From a virus, in IMG/VR virus record IMGVR_UViG_3300044638_009143, positions 1 through 22,109 of that record: a DNA stretch of 22,109 nucleotides, one strand, 5' to 3'. The notes beneath the pieces are model-generated. The model made no database searches. It was not told the origin of the DNA and was given only the letters and a program-made list of their open reading frames with translations. Positions 15,348 through 21,313 of this stretch are shown one piece after another. Made by a program: the position numbers and the translations under genes. Every line of letters starts with the position of its first letter. The stretch's first letter is position 1.

Positions 15348-15542
15348 TCAGCCTTCTTTTGACTTTGCTTCTTTAACAGTATCAAGAGCGGCAGCACGAA
15401 GTTCTTTTAGTAATTTAGCAACTGCAGCAGCGTCTTTACGAAGACGAGTGGCAGCTGAACGATTACCTTTATCAACTTTTGCAGCATCGGCCTTGCAGCC
15501 TTCTAACACTTTTAATACTTCTTCTAATTTACTTACTACCAT
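15348..15542 (-). CDS. Histone H1/Hc1-like small DNA-binding protein
   Basis: 64 residues. The central segment CKADAAKVDKGNRSAATRLR, continuing KDAAAVAKLLKELRAAA, matches the core of the Hc1/bacterial histone H1-like family: Chlamydia Hc1 has 'LLKAEKGNKAAAQRVR' followed by helical 'ESIKLEKIAKVYRKESIKAEK', and short Bacteroidota 'histone H1' proteins have 'KGNKAAGxRARK'. The protein is two helices with a KGN turn and lacks the long Lys/Ala/Pro tail of chlamydial Hc1. It overlaps the zinc-ribbon gene's end, with AAGGTGAT as ribosome binding site. Expected role: nucleic-acid binding or compaction, perhaps of phage or host DNA; that is inferred from the family. A coiled-coil structural protein with chance similarity is the alternative. 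Confidence 0.6.
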   Translation of the reverse strand: MVVSKLEEVLKVLEGCKADAAKVDKGNRSAATRLRKDAAAVAKLLKELRAAALDTVKEAKSKEG

Positions 15543-15921
15543 CTGTCATCACCTTCTTTCTTTCTTGCCAAAGTTCTTCGCGACCTTCAACAAATTTTAT
15601 ATAACACTCATAGCAACAATCATATTTATTCATATAAACATCATCTTTTAAACTAAAAGAATAACGCTTACAATCTTTCACAGGACAAACCCTGCTGGTT
15701 TTCGTAGTAAATAGTTTTTTCTTTACTAAAAACCCGTTTTCGTGGATTGTTTCTTGATTTTGAGACTTTTGTGAGATTATTTTGGCTTGCTCTTTTACCT
15801 GTTCTATATAATCTGCTTCTTTTTCTTCATTCCAATTTGCCTTTGGATTATGAATAGCATTATCGCCGTATTTTTCTTTTACGGCCCGTTCTATTGCAGC
15901 GATTTTATCCCAATCTGTCAT
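15529..15921 (-). CDS. Zinc-ribbon-like small protein
   Basis: 130 residues. The N-terminal half is a charged helical region (DWDKIAAIERAVKEKYGDNA; NEEKEADYIEQVKEQAKIIS). The C-terminal half carries CPVKDC (about 78-83) and, some 20 residues later, YDCCYECYIKF, together a plausible CxxxxC...CxxC zinc site in a treble-clef or ribbon fold. The start overlaps the upstream stop (ATGA). Small zinc-ribbon proteins in phages often bind nucleic acid or polymerase, but nothing here identifies a partner. The adjacent H1-like gene overlaps its 3' end, so the two are probably made together. Confidence 0.6.
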   Translation of the reverse strand: MTDWDKIAAIERAVKEKYGDNAIHNPKANWNEEKEADYIEQVKEQAKIISQKSQNQETIHENGFLVKKKLFTTKTSRVCPVKDCKRYSFSLKDDVYMNKYDCCYECYIKFVEGREELWQERKKVMTDGSK

Positions 15922-16346
15922 GGATTTACCTGATTAATGACTAAAACTATACTTATGGAAACAGCGGCGGCTGTTGCGGCACCTGCCACGACTCCACCAA
16001 CAAACCAATAAAGATTGCTACCACTATCAGAAATTGTATCGTATAGTCGGTCTTCTTGAACATCTCTTAATTTACTTATTTCATCATATTTACTTTTCTC
16101 ATAAGAAAGTTCATTTTTTAATAAATTCTTTTCATATTCACATTTATTCTTCTCTAATGAAACAGCAGCATCTTGATTTATTCTACATATTTCTGCTGCT
16201 GTTTGTTTTTCAGCAATTACTTTTGCTGCTTGTTCTTTTGTTAGAAAGACGCCAGTTTCTGGAGCGGGTTGTCCTTTTTCTAAAGCGACTTGGGCTAATG
16301 AGCCACTTGATAATAGAAATGATATTAAAAAACATATTGTTCTCAT
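15918..16346 (-). CDS. Signal-peptide, coiled-coil, C-terminal membrane anchor protein; spanin-like candidate
   Basis: 142 residues. Residues 1-18 (MRTICFLISFLLSSGSLA) look like a cleavable signal peptide with no lipobox cysteine at the cleavage point. Residues 35-105 are a charged coiled coil with two cysteines (AAEICRINQDAAVSLEKNKC). Residues about 114-138 (WFVGGVVAGAATAAAVSISI) are a membrane segment, leaving a short tail. This gives a periplasmic coiled coil anchored at the C-terminus. Unimolecular spanins have that layout plus an N-terminal lipid, which is missing here. The gene overlaps the upstream coiled-coil membrane protein by four bases, as many spanin pairs do. Lysis function is an inference from topology and neighbours only. 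Confidence 0.5.
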   Translation of the reverse strand: MRTICFLISFLLSSGSLAQVALEKGQPAPETGVFLTKEQAAKVIAEKQTAAEICRINQDAAVSLEKNKCEYEKNLLKNELSYEKSKYDEISKLRDVQEDRLYDTISDSGSNLYWFVGGVVAGAATAAAVSISIVLVINQVNP

Positions 16347-16708
16347 AGTTTAAATTCTTCTTTCATTTTATTTGCTAAATCTTCTGCAGACTTATCTTTC
16401 AATTCTTCAACAATTTGTATTTTTTTAGCACTTGCTTTTACTAAATCTTGTTCTCTTTTTTCTTGTATTTCTTTGGCTCTTTTTTCATAGATTTTTGCCA
16501 TTTGCTTATCTTTTTTAGATTTTTTATCAGAAAGATTATCTATTGTGTCAACTCTTTTTTTGTAATTTGTTGCTGTATGTTTTAGAGTTCTAACTAATTG
16601 TGCTATTTTTGTATTTTCTACAAAACTTACACCTATTACCAGCAATGTTAAACATAAAATAACAAACAAATACCAGTATTTTTCTAATATTTTAAATACT
16701 TTTTTCAT
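16343..16708 (-). CDS. N-terminally anchored coiled-coil protein; possible i-spanin
   Basis: 121 residues: a short cytoplasmic start (MKKVFKILEKYW), one membrane helix at about 13-30 (YLFVILCLTLLVIGVSFV), then a long Lys/Glu-rich coiled coil to the end (DKKSKKDKQMAKIYEKRAKE, IQEKREQDLVKASAKKIQIV). Size and layout resemble Rz-type inner-membrane spanins (T4 PseT.3 is similar in length). GGGAGAG precedes the ATG. It follows a terminator and so may begin a new transcription unit. The overlapping downstream gene has a signal peptide, compatible with a two-gene spanin arrangement, although that partner lacks a lipobox. Confidence 0.5.
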   Translation of the reverse strand: MKKVFKILEKYWYLFVILCLTLLVIGVSFVENTKIAQLVRTLKHTATNYKKRVDTIDNLSDKKSKKDKQMAKIYEKRAKEIQEKREQDLVKASAKKIQIVEELKDKSAEDLANKMKEEFKL

Positions 16709-16750
16709 TCATCTCTCCCAGAGAAAATTTCTATAATCAAAGTTATAAAT

Positions 16751-16791
16751 AAAATAAGCGCCAGCACATTAAAGGCAAGGCGCTTTATTTT
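16751..16791 (-). terminator. Intrinsic terminator after the holin-like gene (possibly bidirectional)
   Basis: AAGCGCC (16756-16762) pairs with GGCGCTT (16779-16785), and the stem can extend through AAAAT/ATTTT with one bulged base. On the minus strand the stem is followed by a T-rich run (ATTTTATTTAT). It overlaps the stop codon of the 80-residue gene and lies before the next start. The flanking A and T runs would also serve transcription from the other side. Confidence 0.8.
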
Positions 16792-17032
16792 ATAATAAAC
16801 TTTCTGGATTACTTCTGGTTGCTTGCCCTGATCTTGCTTTTGCATAATCTATAGCAAAGTTAGCAACAGCTTGAGTTCCAATATAAACCATGCTTATTTG
16901 CACCCAATCTTCGCCAGTTATAAAACCGAATGGAACACCAGCAGTAGCAACTAACCATACAAGGAGTTTTCTACTTACCATTTTTCCAACTAATTTATCC
17001 AAAACTTGTTGTTTAAACTTTGCCATATCCAT
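16790..17032 (-). CDS. Two-TM holin-like small membrane protein
   Basis: 80 residues: a basic amphipathic N-terminus (MDMAKFKQQVLDKLVGKMVS), two hydrophobic helices at about 23-41 (KLLVWLVATAGVPFGFITG) and 45-64 (QISMVYIGTQAVANFAIDYA), and a polar tail. Size and topology fit class II holins, and coiled-coil membrane proteins follow, but no endolysin lies in the window. The start codon comes directly after the stop of the gp46 remnant (TGAATG), and its strong GGAGG ribosome binding site is formed by the remnant's last codons. That shows it was once directly downstream of gp46. Holin is the leading guess; other small membrane proteins share this form. Confidence 0.5.
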   Translation of the reverse strand: MDMAKFKQQVLDKLVGKMVSRKLLVWLVATAGVPFGFITGEDWVQISMVYIGTQAVANFAIDYAKARSGQATRSNPESLL

Positions 17033-17221
17033 TCAAGCCTCCACATGTGCATAACCATCAACATTGTCAATAGTTATTTGTAGATCGGCAACATCTTTGA
17101 GTTCTGGAAGATGAGAAATAAGTATAATTGTTTTAAAGTGAGACTTCAACATATCAATTATACGCATAAATCCTTCCATGTTTTCTTCGTCAAGGGCAGT
17201 TGCCGGTTCATCTAATATAAA
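17033..17221 (-). pseudogene. Orphan 3' end of a gp46 (SbcC/Rad50-like ATPase) gene
   Basis: Translated on the minus strand this reads LIFILDEPATALDEENMEGF and on to DNVDGYAHVEA-stop. It is a second copy of the gp46 Walker B, D-loop and C-terminal H-loop region. Over the last 61 codons it differs from the intact copy (17999-18184) at six residues. In the first 25 of those codons I count ten changed codons, only one of which alters the amino acid. It has no start codon or ribosome binding site of its own and begins just behind the homing-endonuclease stop, so it cannot make a working ATPase. Its upstream LIF matches the usual Walker B context better than the intact gene's SDIM, suggesting it is the older resident sequence. 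Its end supplies the GGAGG for the next gene. Confidence 0.85.
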
Positions 17222-17223
17222 TA

Positions 17224-17937
17224 TTAATTTATATATGTTTTACCATATTTAATTCTTTTTATTGTAGAACGAGAAACATTATATTTTTCTGCTATTTGTT
17301 GTATTTTTAAAATATTTTCTTCTAAATCTCTCTTTATTAAATCAATTTTTTCTAAATTTAATTTAGAGTTTCCATTTTTAATACCTTTTCTTGTTTTAGC
17401 AAAATTACTTAATTTTTCTCTAAATTGTTTTGTTCTTTTAGAATTGTCTAATTTTTCTTTGTGAGGAATTATTTTTCCTTTTTTAGCATCACTCATTTTT
17501 TTTAATGTTTCATCCGTAAAAACTCTACCTTTTAAACTCTCACTAATTTTTTTCTTTACTTCTTCATCCATTTTTCTTCCAGTATTTAAAATAGATAAAT
17601 GCTTTTTTTGTTCTTCATTCATTTTTCTTCCGCGATTTGGACACTCTGTATATTTTGTTTTATTATAACCAAATTGTCTATCAAAAGACTTTGTTTCTTG
17701 GATGATATTTTCTTCTATAGATTTTAATAAAAATATTTCTTCAACCTCAATCATTACAATAAATTCAAAAGCATCTTCGCCGTACAAATTCCATGCATGT
17801 TGTAAATGTTCGTTCTCGTGTTTATTTTTTCTCAAAAGCGCTTTGTGTTTAACCCAGCGATTTTTTATATTAATACTGCTTCCAACATAAAATTTATTAT
17901 TTACTTTATTTAAAATTTTATATATCCCAGAAATCAT
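17224..17937 (-). CDS. GIY-YIG homing endonuclease, free-standing
   Basis: 237 residues from ATG 17937 (AGGTGGG upstream; a GTG nine bases earlier is less likely). The N-terminal GIY-YIG nuclease shows GIYKILNKVNNKFYVGSS at 4-21 with a following Arg (NIKNRW), and a later IEENIIQE segment that would carry the metal-binding Glu. Residues about 105-165 hold tandem NUMOD3-type DNA-binding repeats (GRKMNEEQKKHLSILNTG; GRKMDEEVKKKISESLKG; GRVFTDETLKKMSDAKKG). The C-terminus has a helix-turn-helix (ILKIQQIAEKYNVSRSTIKR) of the kind that ends I-TevI/Seg-like enzymes. The gene is even more AT-rich than its neighbours, typical of mobile genes. It lies between two copies of the gp46 C-terminus and is preceded by a hairpin over its ribosome binding site. 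Family call is firm; cutting in gp46 is inferred. Confidence 0.93.
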   Translation of the reverse strand: MISGIYKILNKVNNKFYVGSSINIKNRWVKHKALLRKNKHENEHLQHAWNLYGEDAFEFIVMIEVEEIFLLKSIEENIIQETKSFDRQFGYNKTKYTECPNRGRKMNEEQKKHLSILNTGRKMDEEVKKKISESLKGRVFTDETLKKMSDAKKGKIIPHKEKLDNSKRTKQFREKLSNFAKTRKGIKNGNSKLNLEKIDLIKRDLEENILKIQQIAEKYNVSRSTIKRIKYGKTYIN

Positions 17938-17940
17938 AAA

Positions 17941-17982
17941 ACCCACCTATTAAAATAGTTCATCTATAATAAATAGGTGGGT
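17941..17982 (-). promoter_or_regulatory. Hairpin sequestering the endonuclease ribosome binding site
   Basis: ACCCACCTATT (17941-17951) and AATAGGTGGGT (17972-17982) are perfect 11-base inverse complements. In the transcript the second arm contains AGGUGGG, which is the Shine-Dalgarno of the endonuclease ATG at 17937. The loop can form a further ATAG/CTAT pairing. Messages reading through from gp46 would thus hide the site, a control known for T4 I-TevI. The stem is followed by UUUUA, so weak termination is the other possible role. Confidence 0.65.
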
Positions 17983-17998
17983 CATCTAAAATAAATAC

Positions 17999-18184
17999 TT
18001 AAATTTCTACATGCGCATAACCATCAATATTGTCTATTGTTATTTGTAAATCTGCTATGTCTTTTAACTCGGGAAGATGAGAAATAAGAATAATTGTTTT
18101 AAATTGTGTTTTTAGCATATCAATTATTCTCATAAAACCTTCCATATTTTCTTCGTCAAGTGAAGTAGCGGGTTCGTCAAGTAT
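17999..18184 (-). repeat. Intact copy of the duplicated gp46 3' end
   Basis: The last 61 codons plus stop of the fused gene, repeated in diverged form at 17033-17218 in the same orientation. 55 of 61 residues are identical by my reading, while many third codon positions differ. This copy lacks the GGAGG that ends the other copy, so it could not have served as leader for the holin-like gene. Confidence 0.85.
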
Positions 18185-21172
18185 CATAATATCACTTACT
18201 GGAAGTGATGTTATTTTTGTTAAGGCAAGACGAATAGCCATAGCAGCAAGGCTCTTTTCAGCACCAGAGCAAAGTTCAAGTGGGCGAGCATCATATTTTG
18301 GATGTTTGATAAGAATGTCAAGTTTCTTGCCATCATCTTCAAAGAAAATTTCAAAGTTGACAATATTAGAAAGTATTTTAGCAATTTCCTCGTTGATTAC
18401 TGGGAGTTTCTTGCGAATAACATCATAACTAATTCCGTTGCTATGCATAGCCTTTTCAAACATGGCAATAGCAGCATATTCATCGCGCAGTTTTAGTAGT
18501 TCTGCTTTTGAATCCTGCAAATCTTTATATTTCTGTTCTAATGAGCCATATTCACGATGGAGTTTTAGAATGTTTGTTTCACAATCTGCAAGTTTCTTTG
18601 ATAATTTTGTTTTCTCCTCTGTTAGAGTTGATTTCTTGTTATTTAGTTCTTTTAGTTTTAGAGCAGTTTCTTCGTTCTTATAATAATCCTCAATTTTCTT
18701 TTCAAGTTTTTCAACTAAACCAATTGAAACAATAATTTTTCCATTTAGTTTTTCACTTTCAAGTTTCTTGTTTGATACAATCCCTTCCATATTCCGGATC
18801 TTTTCCAGAATAACATTGCGGGTTGTAATCACTTTTTCTATTTCATCTGGTTTTAGTGCCTTAACTTCTTCTTCAATCTGCTGCTTTTTGTTGCTTGAAA
18901 TCTTTACAAGTTCATTTTTCTTTTCCAGTCCATCTTTTTTAGCAAAAGCATCGGTCAAGAATTTACAAGTGGGGAAACTATCACCACAAGGAACTTCATC
19001 AAGAATTTTAATTGATTTCTGATCTCGTAGAATATCTTTTTCTACATCAGTTATTTCGCGCAATACTTTCTCTAAATCTTTATTTTTATCAGATAATAAC
19101 TGTTTCTTTTTGTTTAGATCATCAATTTTTATATCCGCAACAAGTTTTGCCGCATTATCTATTGCTGTTTGTTTTTCTTCAACAAACTTGGCATTTGCAG
19201 CAATATCACTCTGCCAACCTTCAATATCAGTTTCTATTTTCTTTAAAGATGTTTTTGCGGCATCAATATCAACTACTTCTATTTTTGGAAAAGAAGCAAT
19301 TTCAATATTAATATTGTTGATATTATCTGTGAGAACTTTAATATCTTCTTTTATGCTTTCACATTCAGTTGTTTGTAAATCAGCCTGCTTCTTTGATTCG
19401 CTCCCACGAATAAGTGTTTCGGCAATTTCTTTATCAAAGTCTTTGCTTTCAAGACGCTTTAGGGCTGCTTTTAATTCTGTAGCGTCATTATTTGATAGTT
19501 TATATTTCTTGGCAAAAAGTTCAAGGTCAAGGAATTTACCAAGGATTTCTTTACGACGAGTTGAACCCTCGTTGATAAAATCAAGAGAACCAAGTTGAGA
19601 AGCCATGGAGGTAAAAAGAAAATCTTCTAATGTTCCAAAAATCTTGCGAACATTCTTGTCGGTTTCATTACGATCAAGACCGTTTAAATTTCCCTTTTCA
19701 TAGGTAAGGCAATCTTCTTGTTCGCTTGCATCGCAAACACTAAATGCAACATCTGTTTTGGCTTCAAGCGTTTCTTCCCCGCCAAGTTTCTTGGTATATT
19801 TATCGGCTGTTCGTTCAATAATATAAAGTTTATCGTCAACAGTAATCTGGACTTCTGTTTTAGCCGATTGCTGATTTTGATTAATAATATTTACATTTTT
19901 ACGAACATTTTTGCTTGTTGAGTTTTGAATACCCCAAAGCAGACTATCAATAATACTTGATTTACCTGAGAAGTTTTTACCAAATACTCCAACAACGCCT
20001 TGCAGTTTTTCAAAATCTATTTTGTTGCCCGTGCCATAATTGAATAGGTTGTCCCATTTTAGGGACTTCAACGACCAACGGATATTACGAGAAATTTCTT
20101 CGTTCTCTTCGGCAATTGTATTATATTTTTTATTTATCTCAAATACTTTTTGTAGGACTTCTTCTGTTGGGTTGAAGTCTTTTAGATATTCACGAAGTAA
20201 TTTTTCTTGTGTTTGAAGATTGCGTAGATCTTCTGTATCAATCTTTTTGATTGTATCACTAATATCAATACGCTCGGTCGCTTTATTTAAAAATGATACA
20301 CTTTCAGGTAAGAATTTTACCTTGACTACATCAATAGATTTGCGAATATCGCTTACAGATAGGTTGTGCTCGGAAACAACACGAATACGAGCATCTGGCT
20401 TGATGTGAAGTGATTCATCAAATTTTCCATTCTCATCAAGTTTGATTGTGATAAATGGACGAGGATGAGGAACAATAATATGCCGAACATCAAATTTATT
20501 TTTATCTTGAATTTCCCAAATTAGGAAACCTTTATCGTCTGTTTCACCATGGTTCTGCTGGGCGGTGCTTCCTGGGTAACGAACGCGTCCTTCAGTATCA
20601 ACTATTTGATTTGTTTTGTGGATGTCCCCTAAAAAAGCATAATCGTGACCTTCAAAAATAGATACATCATGATCTGAATGCTCCAGTGTATAACCAATAT
20701 CGGTTGATACACCTGCAATAGCACCGTGATAAAGAGCGATATTGATACGCTCCGGATCACTTGGTTTTACCCATTTATCCTCATCAATAAGCGACATTAC
20801 ATTAAAAGAGAGTTTATCGCCAATTAATCTCTCTCCAGAATATTTCCAGAGAGTAAGATTTGGATGATTAAGAGCTGCAACAATAGGAGAAATACTATCT
20901 TGACGAGTATCGTTTTTTAGATTGCAGTCGTGATTGCCAAGAATAATATATGTTGGTGAAATATCTGCAAGTTCTTTGAGGAACCAAGAACACATTTCAA
21001 CAAATTCTGGTGAGATTTGATTTTTTGTGTGAGCGATATCACCCGTATGGACGATATAATCTGGCTTCTCTTGACGGAGAATATCAAAAATCTTGTTAAA
21101 AACAATCTTATATTCGTCGTGATATTTTAGGTTTCTTATGTGGGTGTCACTTATATGGGCGAGTTTAATCAT
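17999..21172 (-). CDS. 47/46: Fused gp47-gp46 recombination nuclease/ATPase (SbcD-SbcC, Mre11-Rad50-like)
   Basis: One 1057-residue chain joins the nuclease and ATPase that T4 encodes as separate genes 47 and 46; they resect DNA ends for recombination-dependent replication and host DNA breakdown. Residues 1-340 are the Mre11-like phosphodiesterase: ISDTH (7-11), HTGDIAH (42-48), LGNHDC (78-83), LYHGAI (147-152), LGDIHK (181-186). Residues 365-1057 are the SMC-like ATPase: Walker A GKNFSGKSS (398-406), long coiled coils around a CGDSFPTC zinc-hook-like turn (729-736), signature CSGAEK (968-973), Walker B IMILDEPATSLDEEN (996-1010) and ISHLPE near the end. The start overlaps the previous stop (ATGA). 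The last 61 codons are probably donated by the homing element, making the gene a hybrid. No stop or frameshift separates the halves. Confidence 0.93.
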   Translation of the reverse strand: MIKLAHISDTHIRNLKYHDEYKIVFNKIFDILRQEKPDYIVHTGDIAHTKNQISPEFVEMCSWFLKELADISPTYIILGNHDCNLKNDTRQDSISPIVAALNHPNLTLWKYSGERLIGDKLSFNVMSLIDEDKWVKPSDPERINIALYHGAIAGVSTDIGYTLEHSDHDVSIFEGHDYAFLGDIHKTNQIVDTEGRVRYPGSTAQQNHGETDDKGFLIWEIQDKNKFDVRHIIVPHPRPFITIKLDENGKFDESLHIKPDARIRVVSEHNLSVSDIRKSIDVVKVKFLPESVSFLNKATERIDISDTIKKIDTEDLRNLQTQEKLLREYLKDFNPTEEVLQKVFEINKKYNTIAEENEEISRNIRWSLKSLKWDNLFNYGTGNKIDFEKLQGVVGVFGKNFSGKSSIIDSLLWGIQNSTSKNVRKNVNIINQNQQSAKTEVQITVDDKLYIIERTADKYTKKLGGEETLEAKTDVAFSVCDASEQEDCLTYEKGNLNGLDRNETDKNVRKIFGTLEDFLFTSMASQLGSLDFINEGSTRRKEILGKFLDLELFAKKYKLSNNDATELKAALKRLESKDFDKEIAETLIRGSESKKQADLQTTECESIKEDIKVLTDNINNINIEIASFPKIEVVDIDAAKTSLKKIETDIEGWQSDIAANAKFVEEKQTAIDNAAKLVADIKIDDLNKKKQLLSDKNKDLEKVLREITDVEKDILRDQKSIKILDEVPCGDSFPTCKFLTDAFAKKDGLEKKNELVKISSNKKQQIEEEVKALKPDEIEKVITTRNVILEKIRNMEGIVSNKKLESEKLNGKIIVSIGLVEKLEKKIEDYYKNEETALKLKELNNKKSTLTEEKTKLSKKLADCETNILKLHREYGSLEQKYKDLQDSKAELLKLRDEYAAIAMFEKAMHSNGISYDVIRKKLPVINEEIAKILSNIVNFEIFFEDDGKKLDILIKHPKYDARPLELCSGAEKSLAAMAIRLALTKITSLPVSDIMILDEPATSLDEENMEGFMRIIDMLKTQFKTIILISHLPELKDIADLQITIDNIDGYAHVEI

Positions 21173-21312
21173 TTTACATCCATTTCTACGATAGAAAAAC
21201 TGCGTGAATTAGTTTGTTTGCTAATAAATTTTTCTGCTTCTTCTTTTCTACGGAAACAAGCAACTAAATCCGTATTGCTGTACCAAACTTCTATAAGAAC
21301 ATATACTTTCAT
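21169..21312 (-). CDS. 47-residue conserved-type small protein
   Basis: ATG at 21312 has AAGGAA upstream, formed by the last codons of the primase gene, and begins one base after the primase stop. Its own stop overlaps the gp47/46 start as ATGA. The product (MKVYVLIEVWYSNTDLVACF, then RRKEEAEKFISKQTNSRSFS and IVEMDVK) has a βαβ look: a strand, 'V-A-C-F-R-R-K-E-E-A-E-K-F' helix, then a strand. Small T4-like phage proteins with this 'strand, F-x-x-K-E-x-A-E-x-F/Y-I' form are familiar to me as uncharacterised. Perfect packing between two replication genes makes it very likely real. Function unknown. Confidence 0.7.
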   Translation of the reverse strand: MKVYVLIEVWYSNTDLVACFRRKEEAEKFISKQTNSRSFSIVEMDVK

Positions 21313-21313
21313 A

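Larger units (their letters stand above)
17219..18184 (-). mobile_element. Inferred homing unit: GIY-YIG gene plus donated gp46 3' end
   Basis: The boundaries are inferred from where the two gp46 C-terminal copies begin to match. The unit would comprise the intact gene's last 61 codons, a short intergenic hairpin and the endonuclease gene, inserted at the Walker B codons of the original gp46. A double-strand break there, repaired from a donor carrying gp46-tail plus endonuclease, would produce exactly this order: hybrid gene, endonuclease, displaced old tail. The alternative is local duplication followed by divergence, but the mostly synonymous differences argue that both tails evolved under selection in separate genomes. 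Confidence 0.6.

Noticed and set aside
17702-17890. Plus-strand open frame opposite the homing endonuclease
   Set aside because: No ribosome binding site, low-complexity translation and full overlap with a well-supported minus-strand gene.
17033-18001. A group I intron or intein in gp46 with the GIY-YIG gene inside
   Set aside because: The upstream gp46 frame is complete with its own C-terminus and stop, so splicing would only swap one tail for another. I saw no intein splice-site residues (N-terminal Cys/Ser, C-terminal HN) and no clear intron core.
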